DNA of 64,000 nt. Origin: JAWXUK01 sp044432725. GTDB taxonomy: Bacteria > Bacillota > Clostridia > Oscillospirales > Oscillospiraceae. Numbering within the stretch: the stretch's first letter is position 1; each line of letters starts with the position of its first letter. The DNA lies in contig JAWXUL010000003.1 in NCBI GenBank assembly GCA_044432725.1, forward strand, positions 148,483-212,482, in the 5' to 3' direction. Below the pieces are notes generated by a model. The model was given only the letters and a program-made list of their open reading frames with translations, was not told the origin of the DNA and searched no databases. This document shows positions 32,838-42,129 of this stretch, one piece after another. A program made the translations under genes and the position numbers.

Positions 32838-35726
32838 GTGGATAACAAAGATCAACAAAACAAAGGGTCAAACCCCCAATCAAGGCAAGTCAATCAAATG
32901 GGGCAACGTCCTAGTAACCAAGCCGGGCAACGTCCTAGTAACCAAGCCGGGCAACGTCTCAGCAACCAAGCTGGGCAACGTCCCAGTAACCAAGCTGGGC
33001 AACGTTCTAGCAACCAAACAGGGCAACGGCAAGCAAGCACAAATCAGCTGACAGGAAACCAATCCGACAAAGAAAAGAAGCCTAAAAAGAGGAAAAAACG
33101 TCGTAAAATCAACATTATTTTCCGATTGATTGGTTTGATCTTACGACTGATGATCACGGTGGTATTAATCGGCATCTCCACAGGGGTTTTGCTCATTACC
33201 TTTGGCTTTATTTATATCAAAACTGTCATCATGCCCCAAACACATCTTGACCTTGCAGATATTTCCATCCAAGAAAACTCGGTGATGTATTATCTCAACC
33301 AAGATGTGAACCAGTGGGAAGAGCTTTCCACCCTACATTCTGTGGAAAGTACCATCTGGAAAGATTATCACGAAATCCCCTATGAAATGATTATTTCAAC
33401 TGTGGCAATCGAGGACAAGCGTTTCTGGGAACACCCAGGGGTAGATTGGCGACGGACTGCTGCTGCCATTATGTTTATGTTTACTGGTACGGATATCCAA
33501 GGTGGCTCTACCATCACCCAACAAATGATCAAAAACGCCACCCAAAACGACGAGGTCACAGTCAAACGGAAAATCGTCGAAATTTTCACAGCCTTCAAAG
33601 TGGATAGTCTTTATAAAAAAGAAGACATCATCACCTATTACCTAAATATCATCTATTTAGGTGAGGGTTGCTATGGGGTAGGCTCTGCAGCTTGGAAATA
33701 TTTTGGTAAGGATATCAGCGAACTTTCCCTTGCAGAATGTGCCAGCTTGATTTCTATCACCAACAACCCTTCCTTATATAGTCCCTATAACTCCTTTATC
33801 ACCATCGACTCTGATACAGGCGCCGAATTAGATGGGAGAGATCGGAACAAATATCGTCAAGAAATTGTCTTGTTTCAGCTGTATGAACAAGGAACCATCA
33901 GCTATCAGGAATATATTTCAGCAAAAAATGAAGAACTTGTCTTCATGCGTGGGGTGGGGGAAGCTGCCTCCACAGAAATCTATTCTTGGTACGAAGAGCA
34001 AGTCATCGAAGATGTTCGTAATGACTTAATCGAACAATATGGATACTCCAAAGAAACAGCCAACTATATGCTCGCTTCTGGTGGACTTTCCATCTACACC
34101 CTCCTAGACACAAAAGTCCAAGCAATCGCTGACGAAGCATATCAAAATTGGGAAAACCTCCCTGTCACTTCCAAAAATGGACAAGCACTCCAATCAGCCA
34201 TCACCATCATTGACAACAGCACAGGCGATGTGGTGGCAATCGTGGGGCAAATGGGAACAAAAGAACAAAATCTCTTGAAAAACTTTGCCACCACCACGTT
34301 GAGACAACCAGGCTCCTCTATCAAACCACTCAGCGTCTATGCCCCTGCCTTGGACATGGGACTCATTCCTCCCACAGCCATTTTAGATGACTATGCCTAT
34401 AGCATCGAAGGTGGTAGTGCTTGGCCCAAAAACGCCTATGGCTCTTACAAAGGGATGATTACCTTAGATTATGCCCTGATGCAATCCTCTAACTGTGCTG
34501 CTGTAGGGATTATGGGCAGACTCCTCACCCCCGAGGTCAGCTTTAACTATATGACTGAAATCCTTCACTTTGATTTAGTGGACGCTTTGGACAGCTATGG
34601 CACCATCTTAACCGACCGAGCCATCGCCCCCCTTGCCTTAGGAGGACTGACCCAAGGCGTGAACACCAGAGACATGGCAGAAGCCTATGCCACCTTCCCC
34701 AACAGTGGGATTTATACCCACTCTCGCACCTATAGCCGTGTTTTGAACAGCAATGGGGAAGTGATTTTGGACAATACACCACAACAAGAAGTGGCAATGA
34801 AAGAAACCACAGCTTATTATATGAACAATCTTTTGACAAACGTGGTCGCTGGGGCAGGAACAGGAACAGCAGGACGTATCACTGGACAAACCATGGCTGG
34901 AAAAACAGGAACCACCAACGACAACTATGACAAATGGTTTGTGGGCTATAGTAGCTATTACACCGCAGCTGTGTGGACTGGATTTGAATACAACGAAGAA
35001 ATCAATTATTCAGGAAACCCAGCCATTACCATGTGGAAAAAAGTCATGGAACCTCTCCACGAAGGTTTGGAAAACCGAAGTTTCTCTGTGCCCACTGGAC
35101 TGAGCTCTTTCTCTTACTGCTTGGACAGTGGCCTCATTCCTACCTCTTATTGTAGTAACGACCCTCGTGGCAGCCGTATCGCCAGCAAGCTGATTTATAG
35201 TGGCGACGCCCCTACAGAATATTGTACAGCACACGTGTCTGGTTCTTCCTTTACGGTTTGTGTTGATTCTGCTGTGGTGGACGAGAATGGAGAATCCAGT
35301 GGTTATCTCCTTGCCACCTCTTATTGTCCTTCTGTCAGTACCAGAACTTACACTTATCTATCCCTAGACAGGGTGCAAATCGGAAGTGCTCGTGCTGCTG
35401 ATGCTGTATACCAATACACTTCCCAAGATTCCAGAGGATTTTGTACCGTACACACAGCCACAAGCTCTGAAACAGACACAGCAGTACCTGATGGTTGGCT
35501 GGATCCAGATAACCCCTTCGGCGATTTATTCCCTACTGTCCCAGATGAACCATCTGGAAGTATCCCAGGTGTAACAACTCCCACTACGCCAGAGGAGCCA
35601 GAAACACCATCAGAACCCGTCCTCCCCTCAGAACCTGAACCAGAACCAGAGCCTGAACCAGAACCAGAACCCACGGTGCCAGATACACCAAGTACAGATA
35701 ATCAGGGAATCCCCGGCGTAGGGTGA
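32838..35726 (+). CDS. Class A penicillin-binding protein (transglycosylase/transpeptidase)
   Basis: Bifunctional peptidoglycan synthase of 962 residues. The cytoplasmic N-terminus holds five GQRPSNQA-type repeats (residues about 22-64), then a basic stretch and a membrane helix near 95-125. The GT51 domain has EDKRFWEHPG and GGSTITQQMIKNATQN. The transpeptidase domain has PGSSIKP (SxxK), QSSN (SxN) and AGKTGTTNDNYDKWFVG (KTG). A cysteine-containing extension follows, and a Pro/Glu-rich tail ends the protein. The start is GTG with GGAGGG upstream. coaX follows after 33 bases. Confidence 0.95.
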   Translation: MDNKDQQNKGSNPQSRQVNQMGQRPSNQAGQRPSNQAGQRLSNQAGQRPSNQAGQRSSNQTGQRQASTNQLTGNQSDKEKKPKKRKKRRKINIIFRLIGLILRLMITVVLIGISTGVLLITFGFIYIKTVIMPQTHLDLADISIQENSVMYYLNQDVNQWEELSTLHSVESTIWKDYHEIPYEMIISTVAIEDKRFWEHPGVDWRRTAAAIMFMFTGTDIQGGSTITQQMIKNATQNDEVTVKRKIVEIFTAFKVDSLYKKEDIITYYLNIIYLGEGCYGVGSAAWKYFGKDISELSLAECASLISITNNPSLYSPYNSFITIDSDTGAELDGRDRNKYRQEIVLFQLYEQGTISYQEYISAKNEELVFMRGVGEAASTEIYSWYEEQVIEDVRNDLIEQYGYSKETANYMLASGGLSIYTLLDTKVQAIADEAYQNWENLPVTSKNGQALQSAITIIDNSTGDVVAIVGQMGTKEQNLLKNFATTTLRQPGSSIKPLSVYAPALDMGLIPPTAILDDYAYSIEGGSAWPKNAYGSYKGMITLDYALMQSSNCAAVGIMGRLLTPEVSFNYMTEILHFDLVDALDSYGTILTDRAIAPLALGGLTQGVNTRDMAEAYATFPNSGIYTHSRTYSRVLNSNGEVILDNTPQQEVAMKETTAYYMNNLLTNVVAGAGTGTAGRITGQTMAGKTGTTNDNYDKWFVGYSSYYTAAVWTGFEYNEEINYSGNPAITMWKKVMEPLHEGLENRSFSVPTGLSSFSYCLDSGLIPTSYCSNDPRGSRIASKLIYSGDAPTEYCTAHVSGSSFTVCVDSAVVDENGESSGYLLATSYCPSVSTRTYTYLSLDRVQIGSARAADAVYQYTSQDSRGFCTVHTATSSETDTAVPDGWLDPDNPFGDLFPTVPDEPSGSIPGVTTPTTPEEPETPSEPVLPSEPEPEPEPEPEPEPTVPDTPSTDNQGIPGVG
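32901..33030 (+). repeat. 24-bp tandem repeats in the penicillin-binding protein gene
   Basis: Five full units and one partial unit of a 24-base repeat beginning GGGCAACGTCCTAGTAACCA, with third-position differences between units. They encode GQRPSNQA-like octapeptides in the cytoplasmic tail before the membrane anchor. Confidence 0.9.
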
Positions 35727-35759
35727 TTCCCTGAAAAAAGAAACAAAGGAGCATATCTT

Positions 35760-36527
35760 ATGTTACTAGCCATTGATATCGGCAACACCAATATTGTGAT
35801 TGGTGTGATTGAAGAGGAAAAAGTCCTTTTTGACGCCCGTATGGCAACAGACCATCTGAAAACCTCGGATCAATATGGTGTGGAAATTGGAAATATCCTT
35901 GCCCTTCACCATTGCAAGCGAGAAGACATCACCCATTGCATCATCTCTTCTGTGGTACCTCCTGTTTTTCATTCAGTCCACAGTGGGATGAAAAAACTGA
36001 CCTGTGTAGAACCTTTGGTGGTAGGGCATGGCATTGAATTAGGGGTAAATATCGCCATGGACGACCCAAAATCCGTGGGGAGCGACCTGATTGTGGCAGC
36101 CGTAGCGGCCATTGATCGTTATCCACAACCCATTATTCTTGTGGATATGGGCACGGCAACCACTGTCACAGTCATTGGACAAAACAACAGCTTTTTAGGT
36201 GGATGTATCATTCCAGGAGTGCGAGTGGCAGCGGATGCCCTCTCTTCCAGAGCGGCACAGCTTCCAGGGATTCAGCTGGACAATCCAAAACAAATCATCG
36301 GGAAAAATACCATCGACTGTATGCGTAGTGGGATTATGTATTCTGCTGCGGCTGCCATAGATGGCATTGTGGAACGAATGGAAGATGACTTAGGGGAAAA
36401 AGCCACTGTGGTTGTCACAGGAGGAATCGCTCCGATTATCCTTCCCCTTTGCAAGAGAGAAATGATCCTAGAGCGAGATTTATTGCTAAAAGGATTGCAA
36501 ATACTACACAAAAAAAATATCACTTAA
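35760..36527 (+). CDS. coaX: Type III pantothenate kinase CoaX
   Basis: Phosphorylates pantothenate in coenzyme A synthesis; this type is not feedback inhibited by CoA. The 255-residue length is normal. The ATP-binding opening LLAIDIGNTNIVIGV, the VDMGTATTVTVIG phosphate motif, GGCIIPGVRVAADAL and the late VVVTGGIAPII are all present. AAGGAG precedes the ATG. It lies between the penicillin-binding protein gene and an AI-2E family gene on the same strand. Confidence 0.95.
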   Translation: MLLAIDIGNTNIVIGVIEEEKVLFDARMATDHLKTSDQYGVEIGNILALHHCKREDITHCIISSVVPPVFHSVHSGMKKLTCVEPLVVGHGIELGVNIAMDDPKSVGSDLIVAAVAAIDRYPQPIILVDMGTATTVTVIGQNNSFLGGCIIPGVRVAADALSSRAAQLPGIQLDNPKQIIGKNTIDCMRSGIMYSAAAAIDGIVERMEDDLGEKATVVVTGGIAPIILPLCKREMILERDLLLKGLQILHKKNIT

Positions 36528-36537
36528 AGGAGCCTTT

Positions 36538-37677
36538 ATGGAAAACCATACTTTTCGTAAACCCGTCTTTCTCATCACTTATACTGCTTTACTTGCCCTT
36601 GCCGTGCTGAATATTCAGCTTATTTGGGCATATTGTAGCCAAGTATTAGAAGTCATGATGCCCTTTTTCGCTGGCTTTGCCATTGCTTTTGTCCTATCAC
36701 AGCTTTGTAACTTTTTCCTGAAATGGATTGGAAAGGCATTGCCCAACAGCAAATATGGCTTGCAAAATGGTCTTGCTGTGACGCTTTCTTATGTGTCCGT
36801 TTTCTTCTTTCTCTTTACTTTGGTTTCCATCGTGATTCCAAAACTTGTTGAAAATGTCAACGTTTTCGTAGAAAGTTTGAAAGTTTATACTGCAAATCTC
36901 CAAGAGTGGCTCAATGGCTTAACCGCAAACACCGACAGCGAACTGCTCTCCGAGCTTTCCGTTGATTTGTCAGGGCTCTTTGATTATCTTTCTCAATACC
37001 TAGAAAAAATCCTGTCAGAAGCATTGAACGCAGCAAGCTTTGCTGCCACCCAAGTGATGGCAGCCACAGGCACTATGATTGCCACTCTTGTGAATCTGGT
37101 CATTGCCTTGGTTTTCTCTATTTATATGTTAGCTGACAGAAAAAATCTTTGTGCCCAGTGCAAACGCTTACTCTTTGCTTATGTGCCACAAAAACAGGCT
37201 GAAAAAATCCACTTTGTCACCTGTCTCTCTGGAAAAACTTTCTCTAAGTTTGTGGCAGGGCAAGTGATCGAAGCTTGTATCCTCGGCACCCTTTGTGCCA
37301 TTGGTATGCTCTTTATCCAAGCTGACTACGCCCTTCTCATTGGTATTATTGTGGGGGTCACAGCACTGGTTCCCGTGGTGGGAGGATACATCGGGGGAGG
37401 ATTCTCCTTTGTTCTACTCTTTATGGTGGGACCTATGGAAGCTGTGATTTTCCTTGTTTTCTTACTCATTTTACAACAATTAGAAGGAAACCTGATCTAT
37501 CCTAAAGTGGTGGGTTCTTCTTTGGGACTTCCAGGTCTATGGGTGGTCTTTGCCGTGATTATTGGGGGAGGACTTTATGGTATCATGGGCTCTTTGCTCA
37601 GCGTACCCGTTGTGTCTGTGGTCTATGCTCTTTTGAAAATGGATGTGGCAAAGCGAGAAGAATTGCAAACCACCTAA
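36538..37677 (+). CDS. AI-2E family transporter (PerM-like membrane protein)
   Basis: A 379-residue polytopic protein of the AI-2E/PerM family, with about eight membrane helices: two near the N-terminus, a central amphipathic extracytoplasmic region (about 115-165), and a C-terminal cluster. Family signatures are LVNLVIALVFSIYMLADRK, the QVIEACILGTLCAIGM segment, ALVPVVGGYIGGGF and the late QLEGNLIYPKVVGSS. The substrate is uncertain: members export varied molecules or exchange ions. The ribosome site AAAGGAG lies directly behind coaX. Confidence 0.88.
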   Translation: MENHTFRKPVFLITYTALLALAVLNIQLIWAYCSQVLEVMMPFFAGFAIAFVLSQLCNFFLKWIGKALPNSKYGLQNGLAVTLSYVSVFFFLFTLVSIVIPKLVENVNVFVESLKVYTANLQEWLNGLTANTDSELLSELSVDLSGLFDYLSQYLEKILSEALNAASFAATQVMAATGTMIATLVNLVIALVFSIYMLADRKNLCAQCKRLLFAYVPQKQAEKIHFVTCLSGKTFSKFVAGQVIEACILGTLCAIGMLFIQADYALLIGIIVGVTALVPVVGGYIGGGFSFVLLFMVGPMEAVIFLVFLLILQQLEGNLIYPKVVGSSLGLPGLWVVFAVIIGGGLYGIMGSLLSVPVVSVVYALLKMDVAKREELQTT

Positions 37678-37703
37678 TCCCCTGATTCTCTACAACAAAA
37701 AAG

Positions 37704-37738
37704 AAACCAGAGGACTCACAAGATGAGTCCTCTGGTTT
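37704..37738. terminator. Bidirectional terminator between the AI-2E family gene and asnS
   Basis: AAACCAGAGGACTCA and TGAGTCCTCTGGTTT form a perfect 15-bp stem with a 5-base loop. An A-run on one side and a T-run on the other let it act on both converging transcripts. Confidence 0.92.
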
Positions 37739-37757
37739 TTTATGATACAAAATTGTC

Positions 37758-39152
37758 TTAAAACTCTGCGTTCCCCACACAACGTGGATGCAAAGTCACA
37801 TCTCTGATATTGGTAACCCCTGTTAAATACATCACCATACGTTCAAAGCCAAGACCAAAACCTGCATGGCGACAAGTTCCATAGCGTCTCAAGTCGCAAT
37901 ACCACCAATAATCCTCTGGGTTCATGCCTGTTTCTTTGATACGCTCTTCCAGAACGTCCAAACGTTCCTCACGTTGAGACCCTCCAATGATTTCCCCAAT
38001 CCCAGGGACAAGGCAGTCTGTGGCAGCCACTGTCTTGCCATCATCGTTCAATCTCATATAAAAGGCTTTGATTTCCTTGGGATAATCTGTCACAAAGACT
38101 GGCTTTTTGTAGACTTGTTCTGTCAAATAACGCTCATGCTCTGTTTGTAAATCACAGCCCCAAGTGACTTTGAACTGAAAATTATCATTATTCTTTTCCA
38201 AAATTTCAATGGCTTCTGTGTAAGAAACTCGACCAAATTCTGATTTTTCCACCAACTCTAGTCGCTCTTTCAAGCCCTTATCCACAAAAGAATTGAAAAA
38301 TGCCATTTCTTCTGGACAACGATCCATCACATAACGAATGATATATTTCATCATATCTTCTGCAAGGTCCATATCGTCCACCAAATCTGCAAAGGCAATC
38401 TCTGGCTCAATCATCCAAAACTCAGCTGCGTGTCTCCCAGTATTGGAATTTTCTGCACGGAAAGTAGGTCCAAAGGTATACACATCTCCAAAAGCCATGG
38501 CAAAGTTTTCACAGTTCAGTTGCCCCGACACGGTCAAGTTGGCTGGCTTCCCAAAGAAATCTTGAGAAAAATCCACAGAGCCATCAGGTAATTTGGGAGG
38601 ATTCGCCAAATCTAGGGTGCTGACCTGAAACATCTCCCCTGCCCCTTCACAGTCACTGGCTGTGATGATAGGGGTGTGCACATAGACAAAACCTCTATCT
38701 TGAAAAAAGCAGTGAATTGCGTGTGCTGTTACAGAACGCACACGGAAAGTCGCTGAAAACAAATTGGTTCTAGGACGCAAATGCTGTATGGTTCGCAGAA
38801 AATCTAAGCTGTGACGCTTCTTTTGCAGTGGATAGCTGGGGTCGCTGACACCTTCTATCATAATTTTCTTTGCTTTTAGTTCAAAAGGCTGTTTTCCCTC
38901 TGGTGTGAGAAGCAATTCCCCCTCTACTACCAAAGCAGCTCCCACATTTTGGGAAGAAATTTCTTTGTAATTTTCTAAGACCCCATCTTCCATCACCACT
39001 TGTAATGATTGAAAGTAAGAGCCATCTGACAGCTCGATAAAACCAAAAGTTTTCATATCTCTGATGGTCTTAACCCAACCACAAACAGTTAAATTTTGTC
39101 CAGAAAAGCTGGATGCCTCTTTATAAATTGCCGATATTTTGGTACGTTTCAT
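37758..39152 (-). CDS. asnS: Asparaginyl-tRNA synthetase
   Basis: Class IIb synthetase charging tRNA-Asn. The 464-residue protein has the N-terminal OB-fold anticodon-binding domain (QNLTVCGWVKTIRDMKTFGF), then the catalytic core with motif 2 around FGPTFRAENSNTGRHAAEFW and motif 3 GFGLGFERMVMYLTG. AsnRS rather than AspRS is indicated by the FRAENS segment and the LHPR ending. It has no T-box leader that I can see; a small hairpin (AGCAAC/GTTGCT) lies in the 70-base upstream gap. Confidence 0.96.
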   Translation of the reverse strand: MKRTKISAIYKEASSFSGQNLTVCGWVKTIRDMKTFGFIELSDGSYFQSLQVVMEDGVLENYKEISSQNVGAALVVEGELLLTPEGKQPFELKAKKIMIEGVSDPSYPLQKKRHSLDFLRTIQHLRPRTNLFSATFRVRSVTAHAIHCFFQDRGFVYVHTPIITASDCEGAGEMFQVSTLDLANPPKLPDGSVDFSQDFFGKPANLTVSGQLNCENFAMAFGDVYTFGPTFRAENSNTGRHAAEFWMIEPEIAFADLVDDMDLAEDMMKYIIRYVMDRCPEEMAFFNSFVDKGLKERLELVEKSEFGRVSYTEAIEILEKNNDNFQFKVTWGCDLQTEHERYLTEQVYKKPVFVTDYPKEIKAFYMRLNDDGKTVAATDCLVPGIGEIIGGSQREERLDVLEERIKETGMNPEDYWWYCDLRRYGTCRHAGFGLGFERMVMYLTGVTNIRDVTLHPRCVGNAEF

Positions 39153-39224
39153 TGTTTTCTCCTTCGTTATTTTTATGAGATAGCAACTTTGTTGCTCCTT
39201 GTTTGTTTTTAGATGGAATGAGTA

Positions 39225-40133
39225 TTATACTACTTCCACATGATTTGTGTCCGTCTTTTCTTCCTTCCGAAAAAACAAACCCAAAGACACAAAATAAAGT
39301 GGTAAAAATTTCAACATAAACAGACAGTCCAGAACCACAGACAAAAGATATGCCATAACATTCTCTTCTCCCGCTAAGGTCAACAGTTCATCTTGAGAAA
39401 GATTTTCAGCTGAACCCATGACAAATTCGATTACAATGGTGAAAAAAGAATAAGACAGCATCAACAGAAAATATAGAAGTAACCAAGGGAGAAAGGAAAG
39501 GTGAAATTTAAACAAGGCTTTAAAGCAACTCCGTTGCTTCGCCACAGCTGATTTCAAGGCACGAAAAGCCCCTTTCTCTGGATTTTCTACCAAGTAAAAA
39601 GGTGCAAAACAATAGCGAATTTGTAGCCATATCATCCCCACTGCCATGAGTAGAATCACACCTATCTCCATAAAGGATGCCATCAAATAAAGCATTGCCT
39701 CTCCAGAGCCTGAAAACAGCATCAGTCCTAAGATAGGAAACATCAATCCTGTCATAAAACACAGCATCCAAAAATACATGAACACCAGTTTTAATACCTC
39801 TAAAAATAATACCTTCCCTGTCATGGCAAATCCTTCGATTAAGGAGGAAGGAGGAGGAGACTCCCCAGAAGCCACCTTCAATGCCCAGCGTTGATACCCA
39901 AATGTCATAACAGAGCCAAAAAGCACCACCAACACAGACAAAAACAGCCCTACGCCTCCACCCCAATAAATCGCCTCGTTGATTTGATTCATATCCATTG
40001 TCATCACTGCTGTAAAAATATTCGGTACAAACAGTTGCAGAACAGCAGAAATAATGGTGGTTCCCAATAAATAAAGTCCCGTGATTTGATAGGTTTTTTG
40101 CGTTTTTAACAAAGCCTTTGCTTCTTGTTTCAT
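39225..40133 (-). CDS. DUF975 family integral membrane protein
   Basis: A 302-residue protein with six predicted membrane helices and short loops. The N-terminus MKQEAKALLKTQKTY, the GYQRWALKVASGE segment and the YCFAPFYLVENPEKGAFRAL motif match DUF975 proteins, which are common in Clostridia and of unknown function. It ends in a charged cytoplasmic tail. The stop of the upstream beta-CASP gene lies 3 bases before its ATG, so the two are probably coexpressed. Confidence 0.75.
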   Translation of the reverse strand: MKQEAKALLKTQKTYQITGLYLLGTTIISAVLQLFVPNIFTAVMTMDMNQINEAIYWGGGVGLFLSVLVVLFGSVMTFGYQRWALKVASGESPPPSSLIEGFAMTGKVLFLEVLKLVFMYFWMLCFMTGLMFPILGLMLFSGSGEAMLYLMASFMEIGVILLMAVGMIWLQIRYCFAPFYLVENPEKGAFRALKSAVAKQRSCFKALFKFHLSFLPWLLLYFLLMLSYSFFTIVIEFVMGSAENLSQDELLTLAGEENVMAYLLSVVLDCLFMLKFLPLYFVSLGLFFRKEEKTDTNHVEVV

Positions 40134-40136
40134 GAA

Positions 40137-41750
40137 TTATTTATCCTCTTTTTTCCAGATATTGATCACCTCTCGCACAGCACGAGACACAGCATCAAAT
40201 TCTTCTCCTGTATGCAGACGACCTTCTTTCACCATGATATCAAGCTCTCTGATATTGTCCTGTAGTCGTATAAAGGGCAAGGAAGAATATCTGCCACGTC
40301 GAGACAGCGCCATCACTTCATGCTCTATGCCCTCTTGCTCCACTTTTGTCTCAAGCAGATCATACACTTCCTTCACAAGTGGGGCTCTTGCCGTATATCC
40401 ACAAGCATTCAAATGCTGTGCAAAATCCCTTGCCACAAAATCATGTCCTTGCACCACAAAAATCATCTTTGGCTTTTCCTTGAATTGACCCAGCCAAGAA
40501 AGAAGCTGTCCCCTGTCTGCATGACCTGAAGTACAGCGAAAATCTAAAATCTTTGCCCGTACCATCACTTCTTCACCAAAGAGTTGCACAGAGCGCATCC
40601 CTTCCAGAAGTCGTCTCCCAAAGGAACCGTCCCCCAAATGCCCCACCATCATCACAGTGGATTCTTTTCGCCACAAATTATGCTTCAGATGATGTTGCAC
40701 CCGTCCACGGTCACACATCCCACTGCCTGCCAAAATCACTTTTGGGGTCTTATCAAAATTCAAAGCACGGGATTCTTCCACTGATTTACACAAAACCAAA
40801 TCATCAAAGACAAATGGATTGTTCTCTCCTTGAATCTGAGAAATATCTACCTTCCCTAAATCTGTGGTCCTATCCCCCTCGAAGAGTCGTACAGAGTCCT
40901 CGGCTAAAAAACTATCCAAATATACCTTGAACTGAGGTACAGATTTTATTTTTTTCTCTTGTTTCAAAATGCGAAGAGCTGACAGCACCTCTTGGACTCG
41001 TCCCACTGCATTCACTGGAATAATCACATTCCCAGCGTGTGCCAAGGTCATGTCGATCACATCGGCAAATTCGTCCAACTGCAAGGCATCTTCCTTGATT
41101 TCTTCGTCTTTGTCAGCAGAATCAGAACTCATCAGCAAAAAGTCTGCCTCTTCCATCAAGCTAGGCATGCCGGTAAAACTATTATTCTTGTTCCCCAAAT
41201 CACCAGAGACCACGATTTTCCGTGTTTCTGCCCCTTCTGTTGCCCAAATCTCGATGATTGCAGCACCAGGCATATGTGCTGAAGGCAAAAATCGTGCCTC
41301 TACCCCCTCGCAAACAGGAAACTTTACCCCAAATTCTTCGGTTTCTACCTGTTGCATAGCCACAACCACATCTGTCATGGAATAAATAGGGTCATGGGGT
41401 GGAATCCCACTCCGTTGCCCCTTTTGGTTGCGCCACCAAGCTTCGTTGGTCCGTAAATCTGCCACTTCTTTCAGCAAAATCCGCATCAGCTTCTTGGTCG
41501 TGGGGGTTGTAACAATTCTGCCATAATACCCCTCTTGCACCAAAAGTGGCAATCTTCCTGAACTATCAATATGGGCATTGGTCAACAAGACCTGATCAAT
41601 ACGACTGGCATAAAACTCTAAGCCATTGTCATTAAATTCATCACAACCTTGTTGCAAGCCACAATCTATCAATATATTTTGCCCTGCTACTTCCAACAAA
41701 TAACAGCTCCCTGTCTGGGCTCTGGCACCACCAAAAAAAGATATTTTCAT
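40137..41750 (-). CDS. Beta-CASP metallo-beta-lactamase-fold protein with degenerate active site
   Basis: A 537-residue protein aligned end to end with CPSF/YsH1-type MBL beta-CASP proteins, which cut RNA with two zinc ions. Fold marks are clear: SFFGGARAQTGSCYLLE, IDCGLQQG, VVSGDLGN, ILAGSGMCDRGRVQHHLKHN and TSGHADRGQLL. Key ligands are missing: the H-x-H-x-D-H motif reads N58-A-H60-I-D62-S63, the usual E-S-T-Y-G reads SSDSADK, and the C-motif histidine is Gln434. His60, Asp62, His159, Asp184 and His410 remain. It is therefore likely inactive or altered, perhaps RNA-binding only. It has its own promoter and a structured leader. Confidence 0.85.
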   Translation of the reverse strand: MKISFFGGARAQTGSCYLLEVAGQNILIDCGLQQGCDEFNDNGLEFYASRIDQVLLTNAHIDSSGRLPLLVQEGYYGRIVTTPTTKKLMRILLKEVADLRTNEAWWRNQKGQRSGIPPHDPIYSMTDVVVAMQQVETEEFGVKFPVCEGVEARFLPSAHMPGAAIIEIWATEGAETRKIVVSGDLGNKNNSFTGMPSLMEEADFLLMSSDSADKDEEIKEDALQLDEFADVIDMTLAHAGNVIIPVNAVGRVQEVLSALRILKQEKKIKSVPQFKVYLDSFLAEDSVRLFEGDRTTDLGKVDISQIQGENNPFVFDDLVLCKSVEESRALNFDKTPKVILAGSGMCDRGRVQHHLKHNLWRKESTVMMVGHLGDGSFGRRLLEGMRSVQLFGEEVMVRAKILDFRCTSGHADRGQLLSWLGQFKEKPKMIFVVQGHDFVARDFAQHLNACGYTARAPLVKEVYDLLETKVEQEGIEHEVMALSRRGRYSSLPFIRLQDNIRELDIMVKEGRLHTGEEFDAVSRAVREVINIWKKEDK

Positions 41751-41950
41751 ATAAAAACCTCCTTTATCGAATCTCTACCCCTGAAACAATCATAGAACAA
41801 TTCCAACAATCCCGATTTTCTTCCTAAAAAGTCCTAAATCCATCGTGAAATGTACTGTTTTCCAGAACAATCTAAGAACAAAAAGATGCCCCTCCTGTCC
41901 CCTAAGGGCTTTTCAAGATTCCCTTTCTCTCTTCCAGATTCAGTACATTT

Positions 41951-41979
41951 ATTATACCACGATTTATCTTTTCTGGCAA
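41951..41979 (-). promoter_or_regulatory. Sigma-A-type promoter of the beta-CASP gene
   Basis: On the minus strand TTGCCA and TATAAT are separated by 17 bases, about 200 bases upstream of the ATG. Confidence 0.75.
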
Positions 41980-42005
41980 GAGTTAAAGTTTTTTTATTTT
42001 TGCTC

Positions 42006-42034
42006 TTGATTTTTTTTACAATTTATTGTAGAAT
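42006..42034 (+). promoter_or_regulatory. Sigma-A-type promoter of the amidase-domain lipoprotein gene
   Basis: TTGATT and TAGAAT with a 17-base spacer, about 95 bases before the ATG at 42,130. Confidence 0.6.
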
Positions 42035-42129
42035 AAAAGAAAACTGTCTTAATGCCCTTTCTATTTATAATAAGCAATTTATCTCTAGTTTTTTAATGGC
42101 ATAACTCTAAACTGAAAGGTAGTGAAACC

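Larger units (their letters stand above)
41751..42129. other. Divergent promoter region and structured leader of the beta-CASP gene
   Basis: The 379-base gap has a minus-strand promoter at 41,951-41,979 and a plus-strand promoter at 42,006-42,034. The minus-strand transcript would begin in AAATGTACTG and meets the perfect complement CAGTACATTT about 90 bases later (arms 41,941-41,950 and 41,848-41,857), giving a closed leader of about 100 nucleotides with an inner GCCC/GGGC stem. The motif AACAAT (plus strand) occurs four times in 41,780-41,875. No ORF with a ribosome site is seen. Confidence 0.55.
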
